A DNA stretch of 64,000 bases from Paramylibacter kogurei (GCF_002742285.1 NZ_MDGM01000014.1:124001-188000), one strand, 5' to 3'. Shown: positions 19,343 through 29,379, counted from the first letter of the stretch. The notes: generated from the sequence alone by a model not told the origin. Translations and numbers: made by a program.

Positions 19343-19606
19343 ATGGCCCTACCAATTATACCAATTGCAATGGTTGCTGGTGCAGTAGCATTGGCACGAA
19401 ATGTGCATATCAGCCCTGTTGATCAACGCGTCGAAGATCGGCTTGATGATATCGGCGAAGGTTTTGCCGCGCATCGCAATCCAAATGGAGAACAAATTAA
19501 CGCAAGTTATCGTTGGAAACGTGTGGTGCGTTTTGGAAAATCTGGCCCGGCAATGGAAATCGATGCAAGCGCGTTGGGGCGATTGAAATTCAAGAAAGTA
19601 ATTTAA
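19343..19606 (+). CDS. Small conserved-looking protein between two GST genes
   Basis: An 87-aa product starting at the ATG 19343, preceded by a strong GAGGAGG. The first 20 residues are hydrophobic (PIIPIAMVAGAVALAR), a single membrane anchor or signal-like segment. The rest is charged and ends with Arg/Lys-rich segments (SYRWKRVVRFG, LGRLKFKKV). Its stop overlaps the start of the second GST gene (TAATG), so it is translated with it. I do not recognise the family; coupling to the GSTs is the only functional hint. Confidence 0.75.
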   Translation: MALPIIPIAMVAGAVALARNVHISPVDQRVEDRLDDIGEGFAAHRNPNGEQINASYRWKRVVRFGKSGPAMEIDASALGRLKFKKVI

Positions 19607-20214
19607 TGCAATTATATTATGCAGATGCATCACCTTATGCACGTAAAGTGCGTGCTTGTGCTGTTGTGCTGGGCTTGGTTGGTCAGATCAAAGTTGTGAA
19701 TGTTGCAGGCACACCCATAAATTCGGGGACACTGCCAATTGATATAAATCCGCTTGGCAAAATACCGTGTTTGGTTTCAGATTCTGGTGATGCAATATAC
19801 GATAGCCGCGTGATAACCCGTTACCTAAATTCCATGGCGGATGGATCGCTATATCCAGAAGGCAAACACAAATGGCGGGTGCTGACATTAGAGGCAACCG
19901 GGGATGGGATCATGGATGCCGCATTGGCGATGGTTTATGAAAAACGTGTGCGCCCAGCCGAAATAGTTTTTGATGACTGGATTGAAGGGCAGTGGAGCAA
20001 GATAACGCGCACCATAGATGATATTGAAAAGCGTTGGATGAATGATTTAGCCGCGCCGATTACAGCGGCCCATATTGCGCTTGGATGTGCTCTTGGCTAT
20101 TTGGATTTTCGCCTTGATGATCGTAATTGGCGCAATGGCCACGATGCCTTGGCCGCATGGTTCGTGGAATTTTCAAAAACTGATGCGATGACGCTTACCG
20201 CGCCCAAAGGGTAA
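19606..20214 (+). CDS. Glutathione S-transferase family protein
   Basis: A 202-aa cytosolic GST-like protein. The N-terminal thioredoxin fold begins QLYYADASPYARKVRACA, with Ser-Pro in place of the Cys-Pro of its neighbour, as in beta/theta-like GSTs. NPLGKIPCLV supplies the cis-Pro and DSRVITRYLN the glutathione-binding Asp/Ser region. A helical C-terminal domain follows. The start overlaps the preceding 87-aa gene. The two GST-type genes differ in their active-site residue and so probably in chemistry. Confidence 0.85.
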   Translation: MQLYYADASPYARKVRACAVVLGLVGQIKVVNVAGTPINSGTLPIDINPLGKIPCLVSDSGDAIYDSRVITRYLNSMADGSLYPEGKHKWRVLTLEATGDGIMDAALAMVYEKRVRPAEIVFDDWIEGQWSKITRTIDDIEKRWMNDLAAPITAAHIALGCALGYLDFRLDDRNWRNGHDALAAWFVEFSKTDAMTLTAPKG

Positions 20215-20251
20215 TTTTGCCTTCGGCGAGGATATTTAAAACATTTGGTAA

Positions 20252-20698
20252 TTACGTGTTGCGCGTTTGACGCAATGCTTCGCTAACGGCCATGCCCGCG
20301 GTCATCGCAACGTTCAGGCTCCGCGCAGTGCCGTGCATTGGCAATTTTACGTGACAATCACAGGCATTGTGCACCGATTCTGGAACACCAGCGGATTCGC
20401 GACCCATGACAATGGTATCGGTGGGTTGAAATGTGAAATTCCACAGTGAATCTGTTGCTTTGGTGGTCATGAGGACAAGGCGACCAGTGTTTTTGGTGGC
20501 TAAATAGGTTTCCCACGAATCGTGGCGCGTCATATCGGCGATATCCGCATAATCCATTGCGGAGCGGCGTAATGTTTTGAGAGAAAGCGGGAATCCACAT
20601 GGTTCAACGATATCAAGGGGGATGCCCAAACAGGCGCAAAGGCGAATCATTGCGCCGAGATTTGGTGCGATATCGGGTTGATATGTGCAAAGTCGCAT
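20252..20698 (-). CDS. trmL: tRNA (cytidine/uridine-34-2'-O)-methyltransferase TrmL
   Basis: Small SPOUT-class methyltransferase, 148 aa, modifying the wobble base of tRNA-Leu species. The knotted SAM-binding C-terminus shows MGRESAGVPESVH and MHGTARSLNVAMTAGMAVSEALRQ. The N-terminal YQPDIAPNLGAMIRLCA is also typical. It stands alone on the minus strand, convergent with the GST genes and divergent from petA. Confidence 0.93.
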   Translation of the reverse strand: MRLCTYQPDIAPNLGAMIRLCACLGIPLDIVEPCGFPLSLKTLRRSAMDYADIADMTRHDSWETYLATKNTGRLVLMTTKATDSLWNFTFQPTDTIVMGRESAGVPESVHNACDCHVKLPMHGTARSLNVAMTAGMAVSEALRQTRNT

Positions 20699-20850
20699 AA
20701 AATTTGCCTTCTTTTTACGGCTGCGTCCAAAAGGCCGCTAGACGAAATGTGATGCCATGTGTAATACGCAGCCTGATACCCTGAATTTTGTTCAGGTACA
20801 CCTTATTAATTACGCCCTAATCTCTGGGGCATGGCAAGGGAGATACGTTC

Positions 20851-21408
20851 GTGTCTACAGACAAGAACTCTACTGGTACCCGCCGCGACTTTTTATATGT
20901 CGCAACAGCCGCGACTGGCGCTGTCGGGGGTGCTGCTGCGGTTTGGCCGCTGATTAATCAAATGAACCCAAGTGCGGATGTGCAAGCGTTGGCCTCTATC
21001 GAGGTGGATGTTGCAGGTTTGGAACCTGGCACACAGATGACAGTGAAGTGGCGCGGCAAGCCCGTGTTCATTCGTCGCCGTACAGCGGATGAAATCAGTG
21101 CTGCACGTGATGTCGCGTTGAGCGATTTGCCAGATGCGGCCGATCGCAACGCAAATATTCCAGATGGCGATGCATCGGATGCAAACCGCACCTTGGACGA
21201 AGCAGGTGAATGGTTGGTCATGATGGGTGTGTGTACGCACCTTGGCTGTGTGCCATTGGGCGACGCTGGTGATTTTGGCGGCTGGTTCTGCCCTTGTCAC
21301 GGTTCACACTATGACACTGCTGGTCGTATCCGTAAGGGTCCAGCACCTGAAAACCTGCCTGTGCCAACGGCAGTGTTTTTGAACGAAACAACAATCAAGT
21401 TAGGCTAG
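20851..21408 (+). CDS. petA: Ubiquinol-cytochrome c reductase, Rieske iron-sulfur subunit
   Basis: Carries the [2Fe-2S] cluster of the cytochrome bc1 complex on the periplasmic face. It is 185 aa from a GTG at 20851 behind AAGGGAG. The N-terminal [17 protein letters not shown] is a Tat-type signal-anchor. Cluster ligands C128 and H130 lie in CTHLGC and C147 and H150 in CPCHGS; C133 and C149 would form the disulfide. The acidic insert around residues 85-118 is of the alphaproteobacterial type. First gene of petABC. Confidence 0.95.
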   Translation: MSTDKNSTGTRRDFLYVATAATGAVGGAAAVWPLINQMNPSADVQALASIEVDVAGLEPGTQMTVKWRGKPVFIRRRTADEISAARDVALSDLPDAADRNANIPDGDASDANRTLDEAGEWLVMMGVCTHLGCVPLGDAGDFGGWFCPCHGSHYDTAGRIRKGPAPENLPVPTAVFLNETTIKLG

Positions 21409-21419
21409 GGGGAAAGATC

Positions 21420-22709
21420 ATGGCTGGTATTCCACACGATCACTATGAGCCAAAGTCTGGCTTTGAAAAATGGTTGGATGCGCGTTTGCCGATTGCAGGC
21501 GTTTTGTATTCAACATTGATGATTCCAACTCCAAAAAACCTGAACTGGATGTGGATTTGGGGCATCGTTTTGACATTCTGTCTGGCGTTGCAAATTATCA
21601 CAGGCATCATTTTGGTGATGCATTATGTTCCACATGTGGACATGGCGTTTGATTCCGTTGAACACATCATGCGTGATGTGAACGGTGGCTGGGCGTTCCG
21701 TTATTTACATGCAAACGGTGCATCATTGTTCTTTATCGCCGTGTATATCCATATTTTCCGCGGTCTTTATTACGGTTCCTACAAGAGCCCGCGTGAGATC
21801 ACGTGGATTGTGGGCATGTTGATTTACCTTGCGATGATGGCAACGGGTTTCTTGGGCTATGTTTTGCCTTGGGGTCAGATGTCATTCTGGGGTGCGACGG
21901 TTATTACTGGTTTGTTTGGTGCGATCCCTGGTGTTGGCCCAATCATTCAAGAATGGTTGTTGGGTGGACCAGCGGTTGACCAAGCAACATTGAACCGTTT
22001 CTTTAGCCTTCACTATCTACTACCGTTCGTGATTGTTGGCCTTGTGGTAATCCATATTTGGGCATTCCACACAACAGGTAACAACAACCCAACAGGTGTG
22101 GAAGTGCGCCGCAAATCCAAAGCAGAAGCTGCCAAAGATACGCTACCGTTCTGGCCATATTTCGTGATCAAAGATTTGTTCGCGCTGGTATTGGTTTTGA
22201 CAGTATTTGCCGCAATCGTTGGATTTATGCCAAATTACCTTGGCCACCCAGATAACTATATCGAAGCGAACGCATTGGCGACGCCAGCACACATTGTGCC
22301 TGAATGGTATTACTTGCCGTTCTATGCGATTTTGCGTGCGATTACGTTCGATGTGTTGTTCTTGGATGCGAAATTCTTGGGCGTGTTGGCCATGTTTGGT
22401 GCGATCTTTGTGATGGCGCTGGCACCTTGGTTGGATACATCATCAACACGTTCGGGTCGTTACCGTCCGATGTTCAAGTGGTGGTTCTGGCTGCTGGGCG
22501 TTGATTTCATGGTTCTGATGTGGTGCGGTGCACGCCCAGCAGAAGGCTTGGTTCCAACAATTTCGTTGATTGGTGCGATTTACTGGTTCGCGTATTTCTT
22601 GATTATTTTGCCAATCCTTGGCCGTATCGAGAAACCGCTGCCCACACCTGAAACAATCGAAGCTGATTTTGATGCGCATTACCCGCCAAAATCAACTGTG
22701 TCACGCTAA
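21420..22709 (+). CDS. petB: Cytochrome b subunit of bc1 complex
   Basis: Eight-helix membrane subunit, 429 aa, with the two b-type hemes and both quinone sites. Heme-ligating His pairs can be traced in the second and fourth helices ([40 protein letters not shown]). The Qo-site motif [15 protein letters not shown] is present. It lies 11 bp after petA and 20 bp before petC. Confidence 0.96.
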   Translation: MAGIPHDHYEPKSGFEKWLDARLPIAGVLYSTLMIPTPKNLNWMWIWGIVLTFCLALQIITGIILVMHYVPHVDMAFDSVEHIMRDVNGGWAFRYLHANGASLFFIAVYIHIFRGLYYGSYKSPREITWIVGMLIYLAMMATGFLGYVLPWGQMSFWGATVITGLFGAIPGVGPIIQEWLLGGPAVDQATLNRFFSLHYLLPFVIVGLVVIHIWAFHTTGNNNPTGVEVRRKSKAEAAKDTLPFWPYFVIKDLFALVLVLTVFAAIVGFMPNYLGHPDNYIEANALATPAHIVPEWYYLPFYAILRAITFDVLFLDAKFLGVLAMFGAIFVMALAPWLDTSSTRSGRYRPMFKWWFWLLGVDFMVLMWCGARPAEGLVPTISLIGAIYWFAYFLIILPILGRIEKPLPTPETIEADFDAHYPPKSTVSR

Positions 22710-22729
22710 GCGATAGATAGGATAAGAAG

Positions 22730-23509
22730 ATGAAAAAGACAGTTCTTTCAGTTCTTGTTGCATTGGGTGTGACGACGGGTTCCGCATTTGGGGCTGGTGA
22801 TGCAGCGCATATCCACGACGTTGATTTTAGCTTTGAAGGCCCATTTGGTTCCTTTGATCAGCATCAATTGCAACGCGGTATGCAAGTGTACCAAGAGGTA
22901 TGTTCAGCATGTCACGGTCTGCGCCAAGTTGCGTTTCGCACTTTGGGTGACGAGGGTGGTCCTCATCTGACCGAAGATCAAGTAAAGGCCTTTGCGGCCT
23001 TGTATGAAGTATTTGATCCGGAATTGGATGATACACGTGCGGCGATCCCATCTGATAAATTTCCGCGCAGTGGCGTTGAAAATGCACCTGACCTGAGCTT
23101 GATGGCAAAGGCGCGTGCAGGTTTCCACGGTCCAGCTGGTTTGGGGATCAATCAGATCGTCAAAGGAATGGGTGGCCCAGAATACATCGTGGCTATCTTG
23201 ACCAGCTACACTGGAGAAGAAAAAACGCAAGCGGGTACAACGTTGTATGAAAATACTGCCTTCCCAGGTGGTTGGATTGCAATGGCGCCACCATTGGCCG
23301 ATGATCAGGTTGAATTTGCCGATGGCCACGACGCCAGCGCACATCACATGGCCGAAGATACAGCGGCATTTTTGATGTGGGCGGCAGAGCCTAAAATGAT
23401 GGCGCGTAAATGGACAGGCTTATTGTCTGTTGGTTTCTTGGCGTTGTTGACGGTTCTGTTGTACCTGACCAACAAAAAATTATGGGCACCACATAAGCGT
23501 AAAGCTTAA
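22730..23509 (+). CDS. petC: Cytochrome c1
   Basis: Periplasmic heme-c subunit anchored by one C-terminal helix, 259 aa. It has an N-terminal Sec signal peptide, a heme attachment site CSACHG (C58, C61, H62) and a likely axial Met in [10 protein letters not shown]. The C-terminal anchor is [19 protein letters not shown], followed by basic residues. It is the last gene of the operon, with a strong terminator 26 bp on. Confidence 0.95.
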   Translation: MKKTVLSVLVALGVTTGSAFGAGDAAHIHDVDFSFEGPFGSFDQHQLQRGMQVYQEVCSACHGLRQVAFRTLGDEGGPHLTEDQVKAFAALYEVFDPELDDTRAAIPSDKFPRSGVENAPDLSLMAKARAGFHGPAGLGINQIVKGMGGPEYIVAILTSYTGEEKTQAGTTLYENTAFPGGWIAMAPPLADDQVEFADGHDASAHHMAEDTAAFLMWAAEPKMMARKWTGLLSVGFLALLTVLLYLTNKKLWAPHKRKA

Positions 23510-23534
23510 CTGCCTAGACCAGAAAAAGTTTAAG

Positions 23535-23563
23535 AACGCGCCACTTGTTTGGCGCGTTTTTTT
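23535..23563. terminator. Terminator after petC (bidirectional with thiQ)
   Basis: AACGCGCCA (23535-23543), loop CTTGTT, TGGCGCGTT (23550-23558), then a T-run to 23563. Intrinsic terminator for petABC; the other strand also has a T-rich tail and can end thiBPQ. Confidence 0.9.
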
Positions 23564-23564
23564 G

Positions 23565-24296
23565 TTAGCCATGTGCGCGACGCGTGCCAAGATAGCTTGC
23601 CAATGCGGGTGGTGGGCTATGAAACAATGTGGTTGTTTCAACCGGTGCAAATGCGCGTCCTTGTGCCACCAATATTGTTTGATCGGCGATATATTCGGCA
23701 TCGTCGGGCTGATGCGTTACCATCAACAATGTGGCGTTGGCGGCATCCACGATTTCCGCAACCAAATCCAACATTTCATGTTTCAAGGCGGGACCAAGTG
23801 CTGCGAATGGTTCGTCTAGGCAGAGGACAGGACGATCGCGCAGCAAAGCACGCGCAAGTGCGACGCGTTGTTGCTGCCCGCCTGACATCTCGCTTGGCAT
23901 TTTGGTTCCATGCCCGCCTAGCCCAACACGGCGCAGCGCGTCTTGGATGATTTCTTTTTCTGAATCGTTCAAGCGCAAATTTGTGCGTAGCCCCAGCCCA
24001 ATGTTTTGTTCAACACTGAGATGTGGGAACAGGTTGTGATCTTGAAACAACAGGGATACAGGGCGTTTGGCAGGGGGATCATTTGAAATATCCGCACCAT
24101 TAAACAAAATGCGGCCTGATGTAATTTCTTTGAAACCAGCGATTGCGGACAGAAGGGTGGATTTCCCGCCCCCCGATGGACCGAGCAATGCGATTTTGTG
24201 GCCTTCTTCGATTTCCAGATCGGCGTCCAATTGAAAATTACCTTGGTTCAAAACCAATTTATCGAGTGTGATGCTCAAGTTGACCTCCACGATCAA
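23565..24296 (-). CDS. thiQ: Thiamine ABC transporter ATPase
   Basis: Cytosolic ATPase of the ThiBPQ importer for thiamine and its phosphates. As drawn it is 243 aa, with Walker A GPSGGGKSTLLSA, signature MSGGQQQRVALARAL, Walker B VLCLDEPFAALG and H-loop MVTHQPDDA. The first ATG overlaps thiP by 38 bp; an internal start a few codons later is possible. SLLFQDHNLFPHLSVEQN is typical of ThiQ. Third gene after the TPP riboswitch. Confidence 0.91.
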   Translation of the reverse strand: MIVEVNLSITLDKLVLNQGNFQLDADLEIEEGHKIALLGPSGGGKSTLLSAIAGFKEITSGRILFNGADISNDPPAKRPVSLLFQDHNLFPHLSVEQNIGLGLRTNLRLNDSEKEIIQDALRRVGLGGHGTKMPSEMSGGQQQRVALARALLRDRPVLCLDEPFAALGPALKHEMLDLVAEIVDAANATLLMVTHQPDDAEYIADQTILVAQGRAFAPVETTTLFHSPPPALASYLGTRRAHG

Positions 24297-25845
24297 AAAG
24301 CCAAAATAAAATAAGGCTAAGAGATATTAACAATAGCGCAACTCCGCTTGCCATTTTCAATTGATAGGCGGCCATAAGACGATACATCATCAATGGCAAA
24401 GTTTCGATATCAGGCGGGGCGAACAGCGCGATTACACCCAGATCTCCCATCGACAGTGCCGCTGATAATCCAGCGGCAAATCCAATCGGGCGCTTTAACC
24501 GTGGCCATATGGCGATGCGAAACCGTGTCCAGCGTTCCATGCCCAAACTATCACCAAGCGTACCATAGTGATCTTCTGCGCGGGTCATCGCGGGCAATAT
24601 GATGCGTAGCGCAAATGGTAGGCTCATGGCCGCGTTAATCAACGCGGTTACGGGCAATGCCACGGCAAATGGACTTATGTATGGGTTGATGATGATAAAA
24701 AGCCCTGTACCAATCACAAACGGGGACGCCGCAAGTGTTAAAAAACCCAATCCTTCGACAATTTGTGAAATGCGTTTGCGCCGCCGTGCAATACGAATAA
24801 TCAACGCAGCCAATGCAAGCGACATCACGATGGTCAGCATTGCCGATCCCACCGCAATGACAACGGAATTAAGGGCAGCGGCGTATATTTTAATTGGCAG
24901 ATGCGCGATGGGGATCAGGCCGCGAATAAAAAGTGCGAGCAATGGAAGGAACAAAAACAAAGTTAGCAATATCAGCGAAATGGAATCACATATTATGTGG
25001 AATGTTCCCTTGCCATCCCAGCGTTCGGGTGGTCGATCCAAGCCGAACGCAAAATTCGTTGGCTTTGCAATAAAAATACAAGCAAGTGCAACGCTTGTGC
25101 ATAACCCAAATTGCACCACGGCCAGCAATGCAGCCTTGGACAGATCAAAATCAAATCGCAATGCTTGATATATCGCAAGCTCAACCGTGGTGGCACGTGG
25201 CCCTCCGCCAAGCGCAAGTACAACGGCAAAGCTGGAAATACACAGCAGAAACACCAACAAAAATGCACCTGGCAATACGGACCAAAGCATCGGGCGTTCT
25301 AGATGTTTGCCAATTTCAGAGGGTGACATATCCAGTTGCGCACATAATCGGAAATGCTCTGCGGGAATTGACAGCCAACCTTGCAATAACAGCCGTGTTG
25401 CCAGCGGAAGGTTGAAAAACACATGTGCAAAGACAACACCGAAATATCCATAGATATTCAAAGGTGAAAACCCAAACGGTGCGATTGCTTGACTAACCCA
25501 ACCCGAACGCCCCCAAACAGCAACGATGCCTAATACGGCGACAATAGCGGGCAAAATGAATGGTGCGCCCAGAAAGGAAACCATCAATGCGCGTCCGCGA
25601 AATTTGCGCCGCGCCAATGCGCGTGCAACGGGTATGGCCAGTACGATGCTGACACTTGCCGATACAAACGCCTGTGACAGGGTGAAACGCACCGCCGACC
25701 AATCGGAACTGCTGAGCCCTGATCCGATTTCGGCATGTGTCCAAACCGCGATGACTGTGCCGATCGTTAACACAAGTAGCAGCGCAAACGCGCCGCCACC
25801 TGCGATAAAGTGAATCGGCCTTATTGGCTGAGTGCGGTTAGCCAT
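24259..25845 (-). CDS. thiP: Thiamine ABC transporter permease
   Basis: Large inner-membrane permease, 528 aa, with about twelve hydrophobic helices in two related halves, each with a BPD-type EAA loop (LCAQLDMSPSEIGKHLERP; GTLGDSLGMERWTRFRIAIWP). The double-length fused permease is diagnostic for ThiP. It overlaps thiB upstream by 25 bp and thiQ downstream by 38 bp. Confidence 0.92.
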   Translation of the reverse strand: MANRTQPIRPIHFIAGGGAFALLLVLTIGTVIAVWTHAEIGSGLSSSDWSAVRFTLSQAFVSASVSIVLAIPVARALARRKFRGRALMVSFLGAPFILPAIVAVLGIVAVWGRSGWVSQAIAPFGFSPLNIYGYFGVVFAHVFFNLPLATRLLLQGWLSIPAEHFRLCAQLDMSPSEIGKHLERPMLWSVLPGAFLLVFLLCISSFAVVLALGGGPRATTVELAIYQALRFDFDLSKAALLAVVQFGLCTSVALACIFIAKPTNFAFGLDRPPERWDGKGTFHIICDSISLILLTLFLFLPLLALFIRGLIPIAHLPIKIYAAALNSVVIAVGSAMLTIVMSLALAALIIRIARRRKRISQIVEGLGFLTLAASPFVIGTGLFIIINPYISPFAVALPVTALINAAMSLPFALRIILPAMTRAEDHYGTLGDSLGMERWTRFRIAIWPRLKRPIGFAAGLSAALSMGDLGVIALFAPPDIETLPLMMYRLMAAYQLKMASGVALLLISLSLILFWLFDRGGQLEHHTR

Positions 25846-26825
25846 TCTGCGAGTGCCGCGTCACGTGTTTTTTCTGCTTCGATGGGATCAACGATCAAAC
25901 TTTCTGTTGGCGTTATCAGCGTTTCAAACCCTGCTGGAAGCCCTGAATACGGGAAAACCGCTGGATACATCCAATTGGTTGTCGGTATGATATCTTGAAA
26001 TTTTGGCGATGTCATAAATTTCAGAAAATCATCTGCAAGTTCTTGCTGATCGCTGCTGGCTAATTTTCCAGCGACCTCGATCTGCATATAATGGCCTTCC
26101 TTAAATGATGCGGCTGATTTGGTATGATCATCCTCTGCGATGATGTGATAGGCGGGCGATGTGGTGTATGATAGCACCATATCAGCCTCTCCTTCGGTAA
26201 ACATACCGTATGCTTCGGACCAACCTTTGGTAACGGTCAGGATTTTTGGCTCTAGCTTTTCCCAAATTTCTGGTGCGCGATCACCATATGCGGTTTTTAC
26301 CCATAACAACAAACCCAAACCTGGGGTTGAACTGCGTGGATCTTGGATCACGATTTTTAGATCATCAGGTGCTGCGATTAATGCCTCGAAACTGTCAGGC
26401 ACATCTGAAAGTTTGGTGTTGTCATAAACAAATGCAAAATATCCCCAATCGTAGGGTAGGAAAATTTTATCTTCCCACGGGATCGGAACATCAAGATAGG
26501 ACGGCGCTTTCCCATAGGGTGCAAATAGCCCTGTTTCTGTGGCGCGTGCGGTAATGTTTGTATCTAGCCCCAAAACAATATCTGCATCTGTGCGTTCGCC
26601 TTCCAACAGAACTCGCGATAACAACGCCGCTCCATCACCCGCTGCAACCAACTTTAAATCACATTCACAGGTTTCTTCGAATGCTTTTTCCACTGCGGGG
26701 CCAGGCCCCCAATCGGAAACAAAACTGTCGTATGTGTATATTGTTAACTCGGGTTTATCTTGTGCATATGCCGATATTGGCAGCGCCACACAAAGACCCG
26801 CAGCAAAAAGTTGGAAAATTTTCAT
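25821..26825 (-). CDS. thiB: Thiamine ABC transporter, substrate-binding protein
   Basis: Periplasmic thiamine/TMP/TPP-binding protein, 334 aa, with a signal peptide ending near AYAQ. Family features are ELTIYTYDSFVSDWGPGPAVEKAFE, NLNG-less variant LGLDTNI, and the ligand region DPRSSTPGLGLLLW. AGGAGAG lies just upstream of the ATG. First gene of thiBPQ, directly behind a TPP riboswitch, which fixes the substrate class. Confidence 0.93.
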   Translation of the reverse strand: MKIFQLFAAGLCVALPISAYAQDKPELTIYTYDSFVSDWGPGPAVEKAFEETCECDLKLVAAGDGAALLSRVLLEGERTDADIVLGLDTNITARATETGLFAPYGKAPSYLDVPIPWEDKIFLPYDWGYFAFVYDNTKLSDVPDSFEALIAAPDDLKIVIQDPRSSTPGLGLLLWVKTAYGDRAPEIWEKLEPKILTVTKGWSEAYGMFTEGEADMVLSYTTSPAYHIIAEDDHTKSAASFKEGHYMQIEVAGKLASSDQQELADDFLKFMTSPKFQDIIPTTNWMYPAVFPYSGLPAGFETLITPTESLIVDPIEAEKTRDAALAEWLTALSQ

Positions 26826-26871
26826 CCCTTGTCTCTCCTAGCTACAGGCGTCAGGCGAGGTTTGCGGGTGT

Positions 26872-26957
26872 TCCCATAACCTTCCCTCCGCCGGCATAAT
26901 CCGGTTCAGGTTCTACGGGTTCGTTTCACGTCTCAGCCCAAAGGCTCCCCGAGGTAT
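26872..26957 (-). ncRNA. TPP riboswitch (THI element)
   Basis: On the minus strand the leader of thiB carries the conserved THI elements in order: GGGGAGCC, GGGCTGAGA, then ACCTGAACCGGATTATGCCG and GGAGGGAAGG, all matching the thiamine-pyrophosphate aptamer. It ends about 50 nt before the thiB start, so it most likely controls translation initiation or early termination of thiBPQ in response to TPP. Confidence 0.95.
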
Positions 26958-27048
26958 TGGTAAATCTATCCTAAGCGGGGAAAAGTGCAATAGGCAGGGT
27001 TTCGTTCTGAATCGGCTTAGGATAAAGCAAAGATAAGGAGTATTGCGC

Positions 27049-28149
27049 ATGTCTACGAATTCATTTGGCAGATTGTTCACAGTCACAACATGGGGCGAAA
27101 GCCACGGCCCCGCATTGGGGGCAACGGTTGACGGGTGTCCGCCGAATATCCCGTTGGACGCATCAATGTTGCAAAAATGGTTGGACAAGCGAAAACCAGG
27201 TCAAAATAAATACACCACGCAACGCCAAGAAGCGGACGAAGTGGAAATTTTGTCGGGTGTGTTCGAGGGTAAAACCACGGGTACACCAATCCAATTGATG
27301 ATCCGCAATACCGACCAGCGATCCAAAGACTACGGCGATATTATGGATAAATTTCGCCCGGGCCATGCGGATATCACCTATTGGCAGAAATACGGTATTC
27401 GCGATTATCGCGGTGGTGGGCGCAGTTCGGCGCGCGAAACCGCAGCACGCGTGGCCGCGGGCGGCGTGGCGCGCGAGGTTTTGAAGGCTTTGGTGCCAGA
27501 TTTGAAAATCACTGGTTACATGGTGCAAATGGGCGCGGATAAAATCGATCGCGAAGCAATCGATTTAGCGCAGATTGAACAAAATCCATTCTGGACACCA
27601 GATGCCGCCGCCGCTGATCGTTGGGCCGAATATTTGAACGGCTTGCGCAAATCAGGAAATAGTGTTGGTGCCGTGATCGAAGTCATCGCATCGGGTGCCC
27701 CTGCTGGGTTGGGTGCGCCGGTGTATGCTAAAATTGACACAGATATCGCCACGGCAATGATGTCTATCAACGCTGTCAAAGGCGTTGAAATCGGTGCGGG
27801 ATTTGGTGCAGCGGAATTAACGGGCGAAGATAACGCCGATGAAATTTTCATGGGTGATGATGGCTTGCGATATTCGTCAAACCATGCAGGCGGAATTTTG
27901 GGTGGTATTTCCACTGGCCAAGACTTGGTCTGTCGCTTCGCAGTGAAACCTACATCGTCTATTTTGAAAACGCGCAAGACAGTTACCAAATTAGGTGAGG
28001 AAACAGAAATCATCACCAAGGGACGTCATGATCCCTGTGTTGGAATTCGCGCTGTGCCAGTGGGCGAAGCGATGATGGCCTGTGTGATTTTGGACCACGT
28101 ATTATTGCACCGGGGGCAGGTAGGTAAAAACCAAGGCAAGATTGGTTAA
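27049..28149 (+). CDS. aroC: Chorismate synthase
   Basis: FMN-dependent last enzyme of the shikimate pathway, making chorismate from EPSP. It is 366 aa from the ATG at 27049 (AAGGAG at 27035-27040); an in-frame TTG two codons earlier is disfavoured. [19 protein letters not shown] and [18 protein letters not shown] are the family signatures, and [17 protein letters not shown] closes the active site. Convergent with the EamA gene, with only a 3-bp gap and no terminator. Confidence 0.96.
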   Translation: MSTNSFGRLFTVTTWGESHGPALGATVDGCPPNIPLDASMLQKWLDKRKPGQNKYTTQRQEADEVEILSGVFEGKTTGTPIQLMIRNTDQRSKDYGDIMDKFRPGHADITYWQKYGIRDYRGGGRSSARETAARVAAGGVAREVLKALVPDLKITGYMVQMGADKIDREAIDLAQIEQNPFWTPDAAAADRWAEYLNGLRKSGNSVGAVIEVIASGAPAGLGAPVYAKIDTDIATAMMSINAVKGVEIGAGFGAAELTGEDNADEIFMGDDGLRYSSNHAGGILGGISTGQDLVCRFAVKPTSSILKTRKTVTKLGEETEIITKGRHDPCVGIRAVPVGEAMMACVILDHVLLHRGQVGKNQGKIG

Positions 28150-28152
28150 CAC

Positions 28153-29022
28153 CTATATCGTTTTGCTGCGGCTGAGTTGTACTGCCAAGATCCCGACCAT
28201 AATGATGACCACACCAATAACATCGGTTTTTGTAAGCTGTTCGTCCAAAATGACCGCCGCTATTGCCACGCCAAAAAATGGATTCAGGAAATGGAATGTT
28301 GCCGCCTTGGTCGCACCAATACGCAACACCAATTTAAACCAGATGTAAGTTGCGATAATTCCCGGTGCCAATACCGTGTATACAAACGCGATAAACACAG
28401 ATGGTGACCAGTTAAATTGCCATGTTTCGAATATGAATGATGGGATGATCAGGGCAACGCTCCCGACCAACATTTGCAATCCAACGGTCATCAACAAATT
28501 GTTTTGAGTGCTTGCGCTTTTCACGGTTAATGTTGCGATGGTCAGAGCGACAACTCCGACAATGCACAGCATCACACCCGTGACGTCGACACCGCCGTTG
28601 AAACGGTAATACATGATCAACAAAACACCGACGAACCCCGTGATCAAACCAAGGTTACCAATCACGCTTAAACGCTCTTTAAAAAATACTGTGGCGGCAA
28701 ACGCGACAAGCAATGGCATGGTGCTGGCAATGATCGATGCGAGGGATGCCTCGATTGTTTGCATGGCAACAAAAAACAGCCCTAAGTAGATGGCGTTTTG
28801 GCAGATGCCAAAAACAGAGATGGCGCGCCATTGGGACCGTGTAAAATTAATCCTCTGACCCATTGCATATGCGATGGTAATTGCAATGATGCCTGCCAAT
28901 AAAAAGCGAAGCGATGATACCGCCAAAGGTGGAGCGGATTGAACGATAATTCGTGCTGATGTAAATGCGCTGCTCCAAATAAAGGCAAAGCTTAGCCCCA
29001 TTAAAATTGCACGAAAATCCAT
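28153..29022 (-). CDS. EamA/DMT-family membrane transporter
   Basis: A 289-aa inner-membrane protein with ten hydrophobic segments in two EamA halves, the drug/metabolite transporter fold (for example FAFIWSSAFTSARI in the first helix and FHFLNPFFGVAIAAVIL in the second half). Substrate cannot be inferred. The ATG at 29022 is preferred over an ATG at 29070, which lies upstream of the hup terminator hairpin. The hairpin ends only about 18 bp before the start codon, so a promoter for this gene must sit inside hup or overlap the hairpin. Confidence 0.85.
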   Translation of the reverse strand: MDFRAILMGLSFAFIWSSAFTSARIIVQSAPPLAVSSLRFLLAGIIAITIAYAMGQRINFTRSQWRAISVFGICQNAIYLGLFFVAMQTIEASLASIIASTMPLLVAFAATVFFKERLSVIGNLGLITGFVGVLLIMYYRFNGGVDVTGVMLCIVGVVALTIATLTVKSASTQNNLLMTVGLQMLVGSVALIIPSFIFETWQFNWSPSVFIAFVYTVLAPGIIATYIWFKLVLRIGATKAATFHFLNPFFGVAIAAVILDEQLTKTDVIGVVIIMVGILAVQLSRSKTI

Positions 29023-29039
29023 ATTGATATCCCAAAGAA

Positions 29040-29062
29040 AAGGCCGCGTTAATCGCGGCCTT
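29040..29062 (-). terminator. Terminator after the HU gene
   Basis: AAGGCCGCG (29040-29048) and CGCGGCCTT (29054-29062) form a 9-bp stem with loop TTAAT; reading minus, it is followed by TTTTCTTT. Intrinsic terminator for hup. Confidence 0.88.
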
Positions 29063-29088
29063 ATCAACATTCGAATTTCTGCAACCGC

Positions 29089-29379
29089 TTAGTCGTTAAT
29101 GACGTCTTTTAGCGCTTTTGCAATAGTAACCTTTGCAACACGGTCAGCTGGTTTTTGGAATTGCTCACCTGTAGCAGGGTTGCGAACCATACGTTCTGGA
29201 CGTGCACGGCATTGGAATTTACCCAAACCAGGAAGTGTCACAGCACCACCAGCAGCGACTTCTTTTGATACGATTTCAGCCAGCGCTTCCAAAGAACGGT
29301 TTGCTGTTTGTTTGTCTGAACCGCAGGCATCTGCCAAAGCGGAAACGAGTTGTGTTTTAGTCATTGGTTTTTGTGACAT
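29089..29379 (-). CDS. hup: HU-family DNA-binding protein
   Basis: Histone-like nucleoid protein, 96 aa, working as a dimer that bends DNA. The N-terminal helices (MTKTQLVSALADACGSDKQTANRSLEAL) and the flexible beta-arm region (GLGKFQCRARPERMVRNPATGEQF, with the intercalating Asn-Pro) are clear. It has a good AGGAG upstream and its own terminator. The Cys in the arm (FQCRAR) and the GSDKQT segment are slightly unusual for HU. Confidence 0.93.
   Translation of the reverse strand: MSQKPMTKTQLVSALADACGSDKQTANRSLEALAEIVSKEVAAGGAVTLPGLGKFQCRARPERMVRNPATGEQFQKPADRVAKVTIAKALKDVIND

Noticed and set aside
20772..20796. CCTGAA/TTCAGG inverted repeat upstream of petA
   Set aside because: Six-base stem only, not matching an operator I know and not shared with other genes in the window.
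24599..25168. Plus-strand frame of 189 codons opposite thiP
   Set aside because: Mirror of a hydrophobic gene; biased residue use and no independent signals. thiP motifs and operon context decide.
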